DNA of 22,155 bases, taken from assembly GCA_028678555.1 (NCBI GenBank), contig JAJRDF010000002.1:1-22155 (forward strand), written 5' to 3'. Positions within the stretch are counted from its first letter, which is position 1, and each line of letters opens with the position of its first letter. Source of the stretch: Methanomicrobiales archaeon (GTDB taxonomy: Archaea; Halobacteriota; Methanomicrobia; Methanomicrobiales; JACTUA01). The position numbers and the translations under genes are program-made. Shown here piece by piece: positions 14,547-22,146 of this stretch. The notes under the pieces were generated by a model. It ran no database searches and was not told the DNA's origin. It saw only the letters and a program-made list of their open reading frames with translations.

Positions 14547-15931
14547 GGCTCCATGGCCTCCCTGATCTCGCCCTCGCCGGGCAGGATCCCTGTAAGGTAC
14601 CGGAACTGTTCGCGGGCCTGGCGGATGAACATCTCGGTCCCCGGGATCACCCGGCAGCCGGCCGACCGGGCCGCACGGATCAGCGGCGTCTCCGGCGGTG
14701 TGTACACCAGGTCAAAGACCGTCATCCCCCCCCGCAGGGCCCGGGCAGGGACTGCCATCCCCCGGTCCGGGTGCATGCCCACCGGGGTCGCATGGACCAG
14801 GACGTCGGGTGAGATCCCTTCCAGGGCGGTCAGCGGGCCATGTGCACACCCGAACCGCTCTGCCAGCTGCAGCGCCCGCTCCGGTGACCGGTTCAGGATG
14901 GTCACCTCCATCCTCAGGGAGCGCATGGCGTACGCCGCGGCCGCGGCCGCCCCTCCGGCTCCCACCAGGACCGCCCGCGCACCCTGCAGGCCCTCCAGGG
15001 GGCCCCGGATGCCCAGCCAGTCGGTATTGTACCCGGTGAGCTCCCCGTCGCACTGGACCACCGTGTTCACCGCGCCGATGGCCGCCGCGTCCCGGTCCAC
15101 CACGTCCAGATGCGGGAACATCTGTTCCTTGAAGGGGATCGTGACCGCACATCCCCGGAAGTCAAGGAGACAGATCACCTTCAGGAGGCTCCCGATATCC
15201 CCGGGCTGGAAGAAGGTCGAGAAGAACCCGAGGCCATACCGTTCGAAGAGCACATTCTGGAACGTTGGGGTCCGGGAGTGGAGCACGGGATTTCCTGCGA
15301 CCCCGCAGATGCGGGTGAGGGGGTCCTCCCCGTCACCCTTCAGGATCCTGCGGATCCGTCCCAGGTCACCGTCAGGAATCCCCAGGGTATCCAGGAGCCG
15401 GAGGCCCTCGGTCCGGGATTCCGGTGCCACGGTCCGGCCATTCAGGACCGACCTGATCGCATCGGCTGCCTGTGGCGCGGTGAGGTCCGAGGTATCCATG
15501 CAGAAATCCGCGGCTGACAGGTACGCGGTGCGGCGGGCGGCGAGGAGGGCAGGCACCTCCTCCTCCGGCGGGAGCCCGGTGAGGGGTGGCCGGCTGCTCC
15601 CCTGGATCCGTTTCAGGATGACGGCCTCTGATGCCCGGAGAAGCACCACCCGGGAGCCGCGGCGGAGATGGCGCACATTTTCCGGGTCCAGGACGGCCCC
15701 GCCACCGGCTGCCACGACGAGAGGGCCCGGAGGCAGGGCGGCGATCGCCTCCCGCTCCCGCCGTCGGAACCCGGCTTCCCCTTCGGCAGTGAAGATCTCC
15801 GGGATGGGCCGGCCCGCCCGGGCCTCGATCTCCCGGTCCAGGTCCAGGAATGGCACCTTTAGCTGTCCGGCGAGGAGTTTCCCCGTATGGCTCTTGCCTG
15901 TGCCCCGGAAGCCGATGAGCACCACCCTCAC
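14543..15931 (-). CDS. aroKE: Bifunctional shikimate kinase - shikimate dehydrogenase
   Basis: A fusion of two enzymes. Residues 1-165 are a bacterial-type shikimate kinase: Walker A GFRGTGKS (7-14), DLDREIE (30-36), FRRRE (55-59), AAGGGA (74-79), lid SSRPPLTG (112-119) and LLAARRTAYLSAADFCMDT. Residues ~205-462 are shikimate dehydrogenase: GNPVLHSRTPTFQN (213-226), catalytic K268 in TIPFKE, D304 in NTDW, and the NADP-binding GAGGAAAA (324-331). A linker of ~40 residues joins them. Many archaea instead use a GHMP-type shikimate kinase, so the kinase half is bacterial-like. In the shikimate-binding S-x-S motif the second Ser is Thr (HSRTP). The GTG start overlaps the aroA stop by four bases (GTGA). 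The two reactions are consecutive, dehydroshikimate to shikimate to shikimate 3-phosphate. Confidence 0.95.
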   Translation of the reverse strand: MRVVLIGFRGTGKSHTGKLLAGQLKVPFLDLDREIEARAGRPIPEIFTAEGEAGFRRREREAIAALPPGPLVVAAGGGAVLDPENVRHLRRGSRVVLLRASEAVILKRIQGSSRPPLTGLPPEEEVPALLAARRTAYLSAADFCMDTSDLTAPQAADAIRSVLNGRTVAPESRTEGLRLLDTLGIPDGDLGRIRRILKGDGEDPLTRICGVAGNPVLHSRTPTFQNVLFERYGLGFFSTFFQPGDIGSLLKVICLLDFRGCAVTIPFKEQMFPHLDVVDRDAAAIGAVNTVVQCDGELTGYNTDWLGIRGPLEGLQGARAVLVGAGGAAAAAAYAMRSLRMEVTILNRSPERALQLAERFGCAHGPLTALEGISPDVLVHATPVGMHPDRGMAVPARALRGGMTVFDLVYTPPETPLIRAARSAGCRVIPGTEMFIRQAREQFRYLTGILPGEGEIREAMEP

Positions 15932-17196
15932 AGGAGCCCGGCCCCCTTCAGCTGATCCCAGAACCCGGGGAAGGATTTCCCCACGGTCTCCGCATGATCC
16001 ACCGTCACCTCTCCTGCGCCGATCCCGATGACGGCGAAGGCCATGGCGATCCGGTGGTCATCTGCCGGATCGAGAACGCCCCCGCGGAGTACTGCCGGGA
16101 AGATCCGTATCCAGTCCCTGCCGGTCTCCACCTTCCCTCCGAGGGAACGGATGTGACCGGCCATCACCCGGATCCGATCACTCTCCTTGAACCTGAGATG
16201 GCTGACTCCCCTGATGGTGGTGGGGGTCGTGGCAAAGGGGGCGACGGCACAGACCGTCATCACTGTATCCGGTGATGCGGACATCCCGACATCCACCCCC
16301 TGGAGGGGCCCGGTCCGCTCGACGGTGACCGAGTCCCCCTCCACGAGGACGGTGCACCCCATGGAGGCCAGGATCGAAAGAAAGACACGGTCCCCCTGCA
16401 CCGAGCACGGCGAAAGACCTTCCACGGTCACCTGGCCCCCGGCAACGGCAGCGAGGGCCAGCAGGTACGAGGCCGAGGAGTAGTCCCCTTCCACCCGGTA
16501 GTCGGTCCCCCGGTAGCCCTTCCCTGCCGGGACCCGGAACCGGGTGGAGCCCTCCTGCTCCACCTGCGCCCCGAAGGTCTGCATCAGATCAGCCGTGATA
16601 TCCAGGTAACTGGCCGACACCGGCGGGGGATCGATCCTGAGCACCAGGTCCTCGGCCCCGCAGGGCCCTGCCAGGAGAAGTGAAGAGGCGAACTGGCTGG
16701 AGATACTCCCGTCCACCGTTACGTCCCCGCCGCGGAACGTTCCCCACACCGTGAGGGGGGGATAGCCCAGCTGGCCCCGGTACCGGACATGGCCCCCGAG
16801 GACTGCGAGAGCCTCGGCCAGGGGTTCCACCGGCCGCTCCCGCATCCTGGGCGAGCCGTCCAGGGTCACCTCGCGGGGTGCCAGCAGGGCGATGGATGCG
16901 AGGAGCCGGAGGGAAGTACCCGAGTTCCCGAGATCCAGGGTCACCGGCCCGCCACCGGGGAACCTGCCTCCGCTCCCGTGGATCCGGAGTGTTTCACCGC
17001 TCTCCGTGATCCCTGCCCCCAGCGCACGAAGCGCCGCGAGGGTCCGGCGGGTATCACCGGCCACGAGGGGAGACCGGAGGACCGTCTCCCCCTCGGCGAG
17101 GGCGCCGGCGATCAGGGCCCGGTGGGTATAGCTCTTGGAAGGGGGTGCGGTGAACCGGAGGTCCAGGTCATCCGCCTTCCGGAGGATCACCTTCAC
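15928..17196 (-). CDS. aroA: 3-phosphoshikimate 1-carboxyvinyltransferase (EPSP synthase)
   Basis: Transfers the enolpyruvyl group of PEP to shikimate 3-phosphate. Signatures: PPSKSYTHRA (18-27), DLGNSGTSLR (88-97), SPRMRERPVEPL (115-126), SISSQFASSLLLAGP, MSASPDT, RFKESDRI and DHRIAMAFA, i.e. both halves of the inside-out alpha/beta barrel. GTG 17196 is chosen because GGAGGT lies six bases upstream, giving 422 residues. The frame is open 27 codons further up, but those overlap pheA without similarity. The start overlaps the pheA stop as GTGA; the stop overlaps the aroKE start likewise. Confidence 0.96.
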   Translation of the reverse strand: MKVILRKADDLDLRFTAPPSKSYTHRALIAGALAEGETVLRSPLVAGDTRRTLAALRALGAGITESGETLRIHGSGGRFPGGGPVTLDLGNSGTSLRLLASIALLAPREVTLDGSPRMRERPVEPLAEALAVLGGHVRYRGQLGYPPLTVWGTFRGGDVTVDGSISSQFASSLLLAGPCGAEDLVLRIDPPPVSASYLDITADLMQTFGAQVEQEGSTRFRVPAGKGYRGTDYRVEGDYSSASYLLALAAVAGGQVTVEGLSPCSVQGDRVFLSILASMGCTVLVEGDSVTVERTGPLQGVDVGMSASPDTVMTVCAVAPFATTPTTIRGVSHLRFKESDRIRVMAGHIRSLGGKVETGRDWIRIFPAVLRGGVLDPADDHRIAMAFAVIGIGAGEVTVDHAETVGKSFPGFWDQLKGAGLL

Positions 17197-17981
17197 TCCG
17201 GAACCTCCAGCCGGGTGTAACACCCCAGGTCCTTCACGTGGGTGATCTCCTTCAGGAAGGCGACTGCCCCTTCCCACCCGGTTGCCATCTGGAAGTCGAT
17301 GAAGAAGACATAGCTCCCCATCCCCCGCTTGGAGGGCCGGGACTCGATGCGGGTCAGGTTGATGCCCCGGGCCGAGAAGACCCCCAGCAGGTCATGGAGG
17401 AGCCCCGGGCGGTCGGTGTGGGGATCGATGAGGAGGCTGCACTTGGTGCACGGCGGGCATCTCGCCGGCGCCGACGCGATCCGGACGAACCGCGTGATGT
17501 TCCCCGGGCTGTTCTGCACATCCTCCCGGACGATGGGAATCCCGTAGTGGGCAGCAGTGAACCGGGAGAGGAGCGCCCCGCTTCCCGGGTGGCGCAGCAC
17601 CTCCTGTGCCGACGCGGCATTGGATGAGGTGGGGATCACCTCCACGCCCAGCCGGTCCAGGAAGATGCTGCACTGTTCGTGGGTCTGGGGATGGGCATAG
17701 ATCCGGGTCACCTGCTCCTCCGGCACCCGGGCTGCCAGGTGGTGGCGGACCTCCAGGTATGCCTCGGCGGTGATGAAGACCCGGTGGGAGAGGAGGCCGT
17801 CCAGGGTTGCCCCCACCCCGCCCGCCTCGCTGTTCTCCAGGGGTACCAGGCCCTCCATTTTCCCTGCCTCCACCTCTGCGAAGATCTGCCGGATGGTGGG
17901 GAGGGGCCTGGCCTGACCCGGAAAGAGCCGCTCTGCCAGCTCGTGGCTGATGGTCCCTTCCGGTCCGAGCACGCCGATCAT
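17193..17981 (-). CDS. pheA: Prephenate dehydratase with ACT domain
   Basis: Converts prephenate to phenylpyruvate in phenylalanine synthesis. 262 residues: the periplasmic-binding-like catalytic domain begins with GVLGPEGTISHEL and VPLENSEAGGV (46-56), and has the catalytic NITRFVRI (TRF at 163-165). A C-terminal ACT domain (~180-262) shows RPGLLHD (191-197) and ESRPSKRG (213-220), the usual phenylalanine-binding feedback site. No chorismate mutase domain is attached, unlike E. coli PheA. ATG 17981 has GGAG five bases upstream; 19 bases separate it from tyrA. Confidence 0.96.
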   Translation of the reverse strand: MIGVLGPEGTISHELAERLFPGQARPLPTIRQIFAEVEAGKMEGLVPLENSEAGGVGATLDGLLSHRVFITAEAYLEVRHHLAARVPEEQVTRIYAHPQTHEQCSIFLDRLGVEVIPTSSNAASAQEVLRHPGSGALLSRFTAAHYGIPIVREDVQNSPGNITRFVRIASAPARCPPCTKCSLLIDPHTDRPGLLHDLLGVFSARGINLTRIESRPSKRGMGSYVFFIDFQMATGWEGAVAFLKEITHVKDLGCYTRLEVPE

Positions 17982-18000
17982 GGCTGCTCCGCCGTGGACC

Positions 18001-18828
18001 TCATGGCTGCTCCGCGAGAAATGCGATCATGCGGTCTGTCTCGTCCGTGGCCCGGCCCGAATCGTCCCTGAAGCAGGCGGCTGTATCCCGGAAGAACTCC
18101 TCGAAGGCGGCGGGATTCCCTGATGCCACCCGCCCCCGGAGATCCCGGACTGCCTCCTCGAAGGCGGCGAGAGCTGGCCCGGTCTCGGGATTCATCTGCA
18201 GGATGTCGGCATAGAGGGCCGGGTCCTGGGAGAGGAGCCTTCCCACCAGATCCAGCTGGATGCGGTACACGGGGCTCGTCGCTGCCAGTGCCTCACCGAT
18301 ATCGGTCCCAAGGGTCTGCATGGCACCGGCAATGCAGAGGGTGGAGAAGTGGGTGATCCCCTGGATCACGGCCATCAGCCGGTCGTGGGCCTCCGGCGTG
18401 GTGACGGTGACCCGGGCCCCCTCGGCCCGGAAGGTGCGGTACAGCCGCTCCGCCGTCTCCTCCCGGCACCGGGCCGGGGTTGCAATAATCGTCTGGTTCC
18501 GGAGGCCATTCACCGCGGGTCCAAACATGGGATGGAACCCGATCACCTGTGCCCGGGAGGCGAGCATCGCCTGTACCGGGGCCACCTTCAGGGACGTGAG
18601 ATCGCAGATCACCTGGTCCTGACGGAGCAGGGGGGCGATCGCCCGGATCACCGGTACCGTCTCCCGGATCGGCACCGAGACCATCACGAGATCAGCCTTC
18701 CCTGCCAGGTCTCTCGTCGTGAGAGAAGTGGATCTCCCCGAGACCATGACCTCCCACCCGGCCCGGGCCAGCACCCCGGCAAAGAGGCTCCCCATCTTCC
18801 CTGTCCCGCCGATGATCCCTGCCTTCAT
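18001..18828 (-). CDS. tyrA: Prephenate dehydrogenase
   Basis: Oxidative decarboxylation of prephenate to 4-hydroxyphenylpyruvate for tyrosine. 275 residues: Rossmann motif GGTGKMG (7-13), SVPIRET (51-57), GFHPMFGP (97-104) and QGITHFSTL (156-164), where the His is the likely substrate-acting residue. A helical dimerisation region follows. A Ser/Arg pair follows the second strand (SGRSTS), which leaves NAD versus NADP preference open. No chorismate mutase or ACT domain is attached. The start is three bases after the DHQ synthase stop, so the genes are closely coupled. Confidence 0.94.
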   Translation of the reverse strand: MKAGIIGGTGKMGSLFAGVLARAGWEVMVSGRSTSLTTRDLAGKADLVMVSVPIRETVPVIRAIAPLLRQDQVICDLTSLKVAPVQAMLASRAQVIGFHPMFGPAVNGLRNQTIIATPARCREETAERLYRTFRAEGARVTVTTPEAHDRLMAVIQGITHFSTLCIAGAMQTLGTDIGEALAATSPVYRIQLDLVGRLLSQDPALYADILQMNPETGPALAAFEEAVRDLRGRVASGNPAAFEEFFRDTAACFRDDSGRATDETDRMIAFLAEQP

Positions 18829-18831
18829 CCC

Positions 18832-19818
18832 TCACTTCTCCTTGATCGTCTCTTTTACCGCGGTGCCGAAGTGACGGCCGCCTTCCGCAGGAGCACCCAG
18901 TACCCGGTCCCCCTTCTTCAGGGCCACCACCGAGACCGGTGTTCCGTCCTCCCCGATCAGCCGGACCGTCTCCGCGTTCTGCAGGACGAGCGTTGCCTTC
19001 ACGTCCCCGGCCTCTGCTTCCACGAGGAGGAGCGGTCTCCGCTCGATCTTCACCCGGCCAACCACCGCGTCGGTGGAGGAGCCGGAAGAGGCCACCACGG
19101 CCACGTGGTCCCCGGCCCCCAGCTCGGAGAGGTACGCCGTCTTCCCGTCGGGCTTCATCAGGTACGCGTGGACAGCCCCCGCGTTCACCCGGAACGGTCG
19201 GGGGGCCACATAGGGATTCTCGGCGGTCTCGGCCTGGACCAGCAGGAAGGCTGACGAGGTATCCCCGACGAGCATCCCCTGCCCCTCGGCCATCATGGAG
19301 CAGGTGTCCACGCAGACCCGGTCGCCGATTCCCACGGGCCGGATGGAGGTAACCGTGAACGGCACCAGCTGCACGGCTCCTTCCGATCCCTTCACGAGAG
19401 CACCGACCTTCCGTATCTCGCTTGCGTCCGCCGTGGAGAGGAGGACCCCGTGCACGCCCCGTTCCAGTACCCGGAGGGCCAGCTCCGCTTCCCCGGCGTT
19501 CCGGACCCGTGCGATGATCCGGTCCGCCCGTGCCACCAGGTTCTCCAGTGGGATCACGGTCCAGTCGGTTGTCGCGACCACCACGTAGCCCTCCTTTGCC
19601 CGGCGCACCGCCTCGTCCTCGTCGCCCCGCCCCCGGATCTGCACGTCAAATACGTCCCGGCCGGGCACCAGATCCCCGTCCGGGGCCACCGTCCGGACCC
19701 GGGCCAGCTCCCGCGCCCCGGCCGCGTGCTCCACGACCAGCACGTCGGCGCCGCTCTCCAGCGCGGTGGTGGCCAGCTCCTTCTTCCAGGGGCGGACCTC
19801 CACCCAGAACTCCTTCAT
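18832..19818 (-). CDS. aroB': 3-dehydroquinate synthase, type II (archaeal AroB')
   Basis: NAD-dependent archaeal enzyme converting 2-amino-3,7-dideoxy-D-threo-hept-6-ulosonate (ADTH) to 3-dehydroquinate by oxidative deamination and cyclisation, in place of bacterial AroB. 328 residues. Signatures: FWVEVRPWKKELATTALESG (4-23), TTDWTVIPLENL (83-94), DTCSMMAEGQGMLVGDTSSA (171-190) and NPYVAPRPFRVNAGAVHAY (201-219). ATG 19818 overlaps the upstream aldolase stop as ATGA, so translation is probably coupled. The frame stays open upstream but is antiparallel shadow of the aldolase gene. Confidence 0.96.
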   Translation of the reverse strand: MKEFWVEVRPWKKELATTALESGADVLVVEHAAGARELARVRTVAPDGDLVPGRDVFDVQIRGRGDEDEAVRRAKEGYVVVATTDWTVIPLENLVARADRIIARVRNAGEAELALRVLERGVHGVLLSTADASEIRKVGALVKGSEGAVQLVPFTVTSIRPVGIGDRVCVDTCSMMAEGQGMLVGDTSSAFLLVQAETAENPYVAPRPFRVNAGAVHAYLMKPDGKTAYLSELGAGDHVAVVASSGSSTDAVVGRVKIERRPLLLVEAEAGDVKATLVLQNAETVRLIGEDGTPVSVVALKKGDRVLGAPAEGGRHFGTAVKETIKEK

Positions 19819-20600
19819 CCTGCCTTCTCCAGCGCCCTGGCCGGGTCCTCGTTCTCGTGGACCACCCGGCAGATCGCCTTCGTGAACGCAGTGGTGTTGT
19901 CCCGCTGGAAGGCGTTCCGGCCCATGCAGACACCGGCCGCCCCTGCTTTCATGGCATCCCGGATCATCTCCAGGGCGTCCAGGTCCCCGCCTTTCTCCCC
20001 GCCGGCGACCATCACCGGCACCGAGCAGGCCGCGGTGATCTCCCGGAAGGAGGCCACGTCCCCGGTGTAGTTCGTCTTGATCATGTCGGATCCCAGCTCC
20101 TCGGCCACGCGGACGCAGTGGCCCACGGACTGGGGCGAGACCGGGTCGATCCCCTTCCCCCGCGGGTAGATCATGGTGAGGAGCGGGATCCCCCACCGGG
20201 CGCAGGCCTTGGAGACCTGCCCGGCCGCCTCGATCATCCGGGATTCGTTGGGGGCGCCCAGGTTCACGTGGATGGAGACGGCGTCCGCCCCCAGGACGAT
20301 GGCCTCCTCCACGGTGCAGACCAGCACCTTGTCGTTGGGGTCCGGGTTCATGCTGGTGGAAGCCGAGAGGTGGACAATGAGCCCGATATCCCTCCCGTGC
20401 TTCCGGTGCCCTGCCTTCACCATCCCCTTGTGCAGCACGATGGCATTGGCCCCCCCGTCCGAGACCTCGTGGATGACCCGGGTCATGTCCATGAGCCCCT
20501 TGATCTGCCCCAGGGAGAACCCGTGGTCCATGGGGATGATCACGGCCTTTCTCGTGTTCCTGTCAATGATCCGCTCGATCCTGATGTCCTTTCCAATCAT
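19815..20600 (-). CDS. ADTH synthase / class I aldolase family, second paralogue
   Basis: 261-residue class I aldolase-type barrel of the family that includes ADTH synthase (EC 2.2.1.10) and the archaeal aldolase that makes 6-deoxy-5-ketofructose 1-phosphate (DKFP). D25 in MDHG, Y145 in YPRG and the Schiff-base K175 in IKTNYTGD are present, and C-terminal GRNAFQ fits phosphate binding. It closely resembles the neighbouring gene 20621-21412 in length and motifs but differs around MDHGFSLGQIKGL and in the 150-160 region. By recall it is less like M. jannaschii ADTH synthase than its neighbour. It may be a second ADTH synthase or the DKFP/fructose-bisphosphate aldolase; sequence alone does not decide. 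Coupled by ATGA overlap to aroB'. Confidence 0.88.
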   Translation of the reverse strand: MIGKDIRIERIIDRNTRKAVIIPMDHGFSLGQIKGLMDMTRVIHEVSDGGANAIVLHKGMVKAGHRKHGRDIGLIVHLSASTSMNPDPNDKVLVCTVEEAIVLGADAVSIHVNLGAPNESRMIEAAGQVSKACARWGIPLLTMIYPRGKGIDPVSPQSVGHCVRVAEELGSDMIKTNYTGDVASFREITAACSVPVMVAGGEKGGDLDALEMIRDAMKAGAAGVCMGRNAFQRDNTTAFTKAICRVVHENEDPARALEKAG

Positions 20601-20620
20601 TCCTGATCACTCCTTGTCCT

Positions 20621-21412
20621 TCAAGCCTTAAGTATCTCCAGCGCTTCGTCCACGGTCCTTCCCTCATGCACGATGGCGGCCGCCGCCCGGACGAACCGGT
20701 CCGGGGCCGGGTGCTGGAAAGCGTTCCGGCCGATGGAGATACCGGTCGCACCGCCCTCCATGGCTCCGGCGATCAGCGTGAGGGTCGCCCGCTCATCGGT
20801 CTTTGATCCCCCGGCCACAACCACGGGGACCGGGCAGCCCCGGGTCACCGTCCGGAAACTGTCGGGGTCACCCGTGTACACGGTCTTCACGATATCTGCC
20901 CCGAGTTCCGCTGCAGCCCTGGCGGCGAGGGCCACCTGCTCCACGTCGTTCTCCTTCCGGATCTTGGCCCCGCGGGGGTACATCATGGCGAGAAGCGGCA
21001 TCCCCCACTCCATGCATTCCACGGCGGTGCGGCCGAGATCCCGGAGCATCCGGGCCTCGGATTCCGCCCCGATGTTGATGTGGACAGAGACGCCGTCGGC
21101 CCCCATCTTCAGTGCGTTCGTCACCGTGTTCACGAGTACCTTCTCATTGGGATCCGGCCCGAGGGACGTGGATCCCGACAGGTGCAGGATCAGCCCGACG
21201 TCGGGGCCGTGCTGGCGATGCCCGTAGAGGGCCAGCCCCAGGTGCCCCAGCACCGCGTTGGCCCCGCCCCGGGCCACCAGCTCGACGGTCTGTCCCATAT
21301 CGATCAGTCCTGCCATGGGGCCGTTTGTAACCCCGTGGTCCATGGGGACGATGATCGTTTTCCTCGTGTTCCGGTTGATGATGCGTTCCAGACGGATCTG
21401 TTTTCCTCTCAT
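20621..21412 (-). CDS. aroA': 2-amino-3,7-dideoxy-D-threo-hept-6-ulosonate synthase (archaeal AroA')
   Basis: First gene of the operon, 263 residues. It condenses L-aspartate semialdehyde with a DKFP-type sugar to ADTH, the archaeal substitute for DAHP synthase. D25 in VPMDHGVTNGP, Y145 in MMYPRG and Schiff-base K176 in IVKTVYTGDPDSF match the catalytic Asp, Tyr and Lys of the family. GCPVPVVVAGGSKTD and GRNAFQH fit the phosphate site. The overall pattern is close to M. jannaschii MJ0400 as I remember it. ATG 21412 has GGGAGGAG about six bases upstream. Twenty bases separate its stop from the second paralogue. Confidence 0.92.
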   Translation of the reverse strand: MRGKQIRLERIINRNTRKTIIVPMDHGVTNGPMAGLIDMGQTVELVARGGANAVLGHLGLALYGHRQHGPDVGLILHLSGSTSLGPDPNEKVLVNTVTNALKMGADGVSVHINIGAESEARMLRDLGRTAVECMEWGMPLLAMMYPRGAKIRKENDVEQVALAARAAAELGADIVKTVYTGDPDSFRTVTRGCPVPVVVAGGSKTDERATLTLIAGAMEGGATGISIGRNAFQHPAPDRFVRAAAAIVHEGRTVDEALEILKA

Positions 21413-21462
21413 GACAACTCCTCCCGGCCGATCAGATTCCAGGATCTGACGGACGGATTACT

Positions 21463-21470
21463 GATAAAAT
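21463..21470 (-). promoter_or_regulatory. Candidate TATA box of the aromatic operon
   Basis: The minus strand reads ATTTTATC, preceded by a T-rich CTTTTTCGG. Normal archaeal spacing puts the start near 21440, giving a ~28-base leader that holds the GGGAGGAG site of the first gene. I see no leader peptide or obvious operator. Confidence 0.4.
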
Positions 21471-21479
21471 CCGAAAAAG

Positions 21480-21915
21480 CGATAGCCGAAAGCTGCACTT
21501 CCGGGGATGGCAACGGCGTGTTGACCCGCCGCTATCAGCGGACCTGCGGGGAGAAGAGACACCTTCCGCTCAGCGATACCGTGAGCCAGGGGCGGGAGGC
21601 ATTCACCACGCATTGCTAAGCTATAGCATGGCATGGTTGATAAAGATATGGGATTTGATGAGGGGCGTGCCGGTGATCCGGCCCCCGGGCAGGGGGTCAG
21701 TGAATGTGGTGATTCCCTGCGCACCCCTGAAGGTTGTTGTTCACACACCATTAATCCTGTGGACTCCCCTCCCCGTCTGGCACGGTGGCGGTCCCCTGGC
21801 CCCTGTGGCCGTTTTCCCGGGGATCCCTCCTGGGATCCATTGTGGAATCAGGTATCTGCAGGATGCTACGGGGACCCTCCTCAGGTGATTCAGGTGAATA
21901 TCATCTCATGAAGGG
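21480..21915. other. Non-coding stretch, nothing convincing seen
   Basis: This is the main part of the 743-base gap upstream of the operon. Several short open frames of ~90 codons exist on both strands (for example 21633-21911 +), but none has recognisable motifs or a good ribosome-binding site. GCTATAGC at 21620-21627 could act as a TATA-like box in either direction, and CCGCTatcAGCGG at 21529-21541 is a small hairpin. No tRNA or known riboswitch pattern was noticed. Confidence 0.5.
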
Positions 21916-21920
21916 CAGAC

Positions 21921-22065
21921 GGGAGGGGGCGAGAGCCCCCTCCTGGTCCCACCCCCCCGAGAGGATAGCCGGTTGTTCGGCTCATTCTTGGCGATACCGG
22001 TTCACAGGGAAAACCGGACGGGGGGTGCCCACGCGGCGGGGGCGGTGAGCCCCCGAGAGCGTCCC
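21921..22065 (+). repeat. Composite M2-M1 palindromic cassette, copy 3
   Basis: M2: GGAGGGGGC (21922-21930), loop GAGA, GCCCCCTCC (21935-21943), then GTCCCAC and GAGGATA (21961-21967). After a spacer, the M1 edge GGGAAAACCGG (about 22008-22018) leads into CCCACGCGGC, stem GGGGGC/GCCCCC with loop GGTGA (22038-22054), and GCGTCCC ending at 22065. The M1 part matches the inverted copies at 2981 and 12659 over ~44 bases. Confidence 0.85.
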
Positions 22066-22146
22066 GGCAGTTATCCTCAACTGCCTAACACCATGATGGT
22101 TCTAATGGTGGAACCCTGTGTGGGACACGGCGGGCGGTACCGCCCG
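22066..22146. repeat. Run of four short palindromes after M1
   Basis: GGCAGTTatcctcAACTGCC (22066-22085), GGTTC...GAACC (22098-22115), GTGTgggACAC (22118-22128) and the perfect 16-bp CGGGCGGTACCGCCCG (22131-22146). The first contains the TTATCCTCA edge signature in its loop and stem. No gene is visible to the end of the window. Confidence 0.7.

Noticed and set aside
14193..16031. Open frame of 612 codons on the plus strand across aroC and aroKE
   Set aside because: It is an antisense shadow of two clearly conserved enzymes in high-GC DNA; its product is Arg/Pro/Ser-rich with no motifs.
19819..20196. N-terminal extension of DHQ synthase II by 126 codons
   Set aside because: It is an out-of-frame shadow of the upstream aldolase; family proteins begin at MKEFWVEV.
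21633..21911. 92-codon open frame upstream of the aromatic operon
   Set aside because: No ribosome-binding site, no recognisable motif, and an alternative frame and strand are open over the same stretch.
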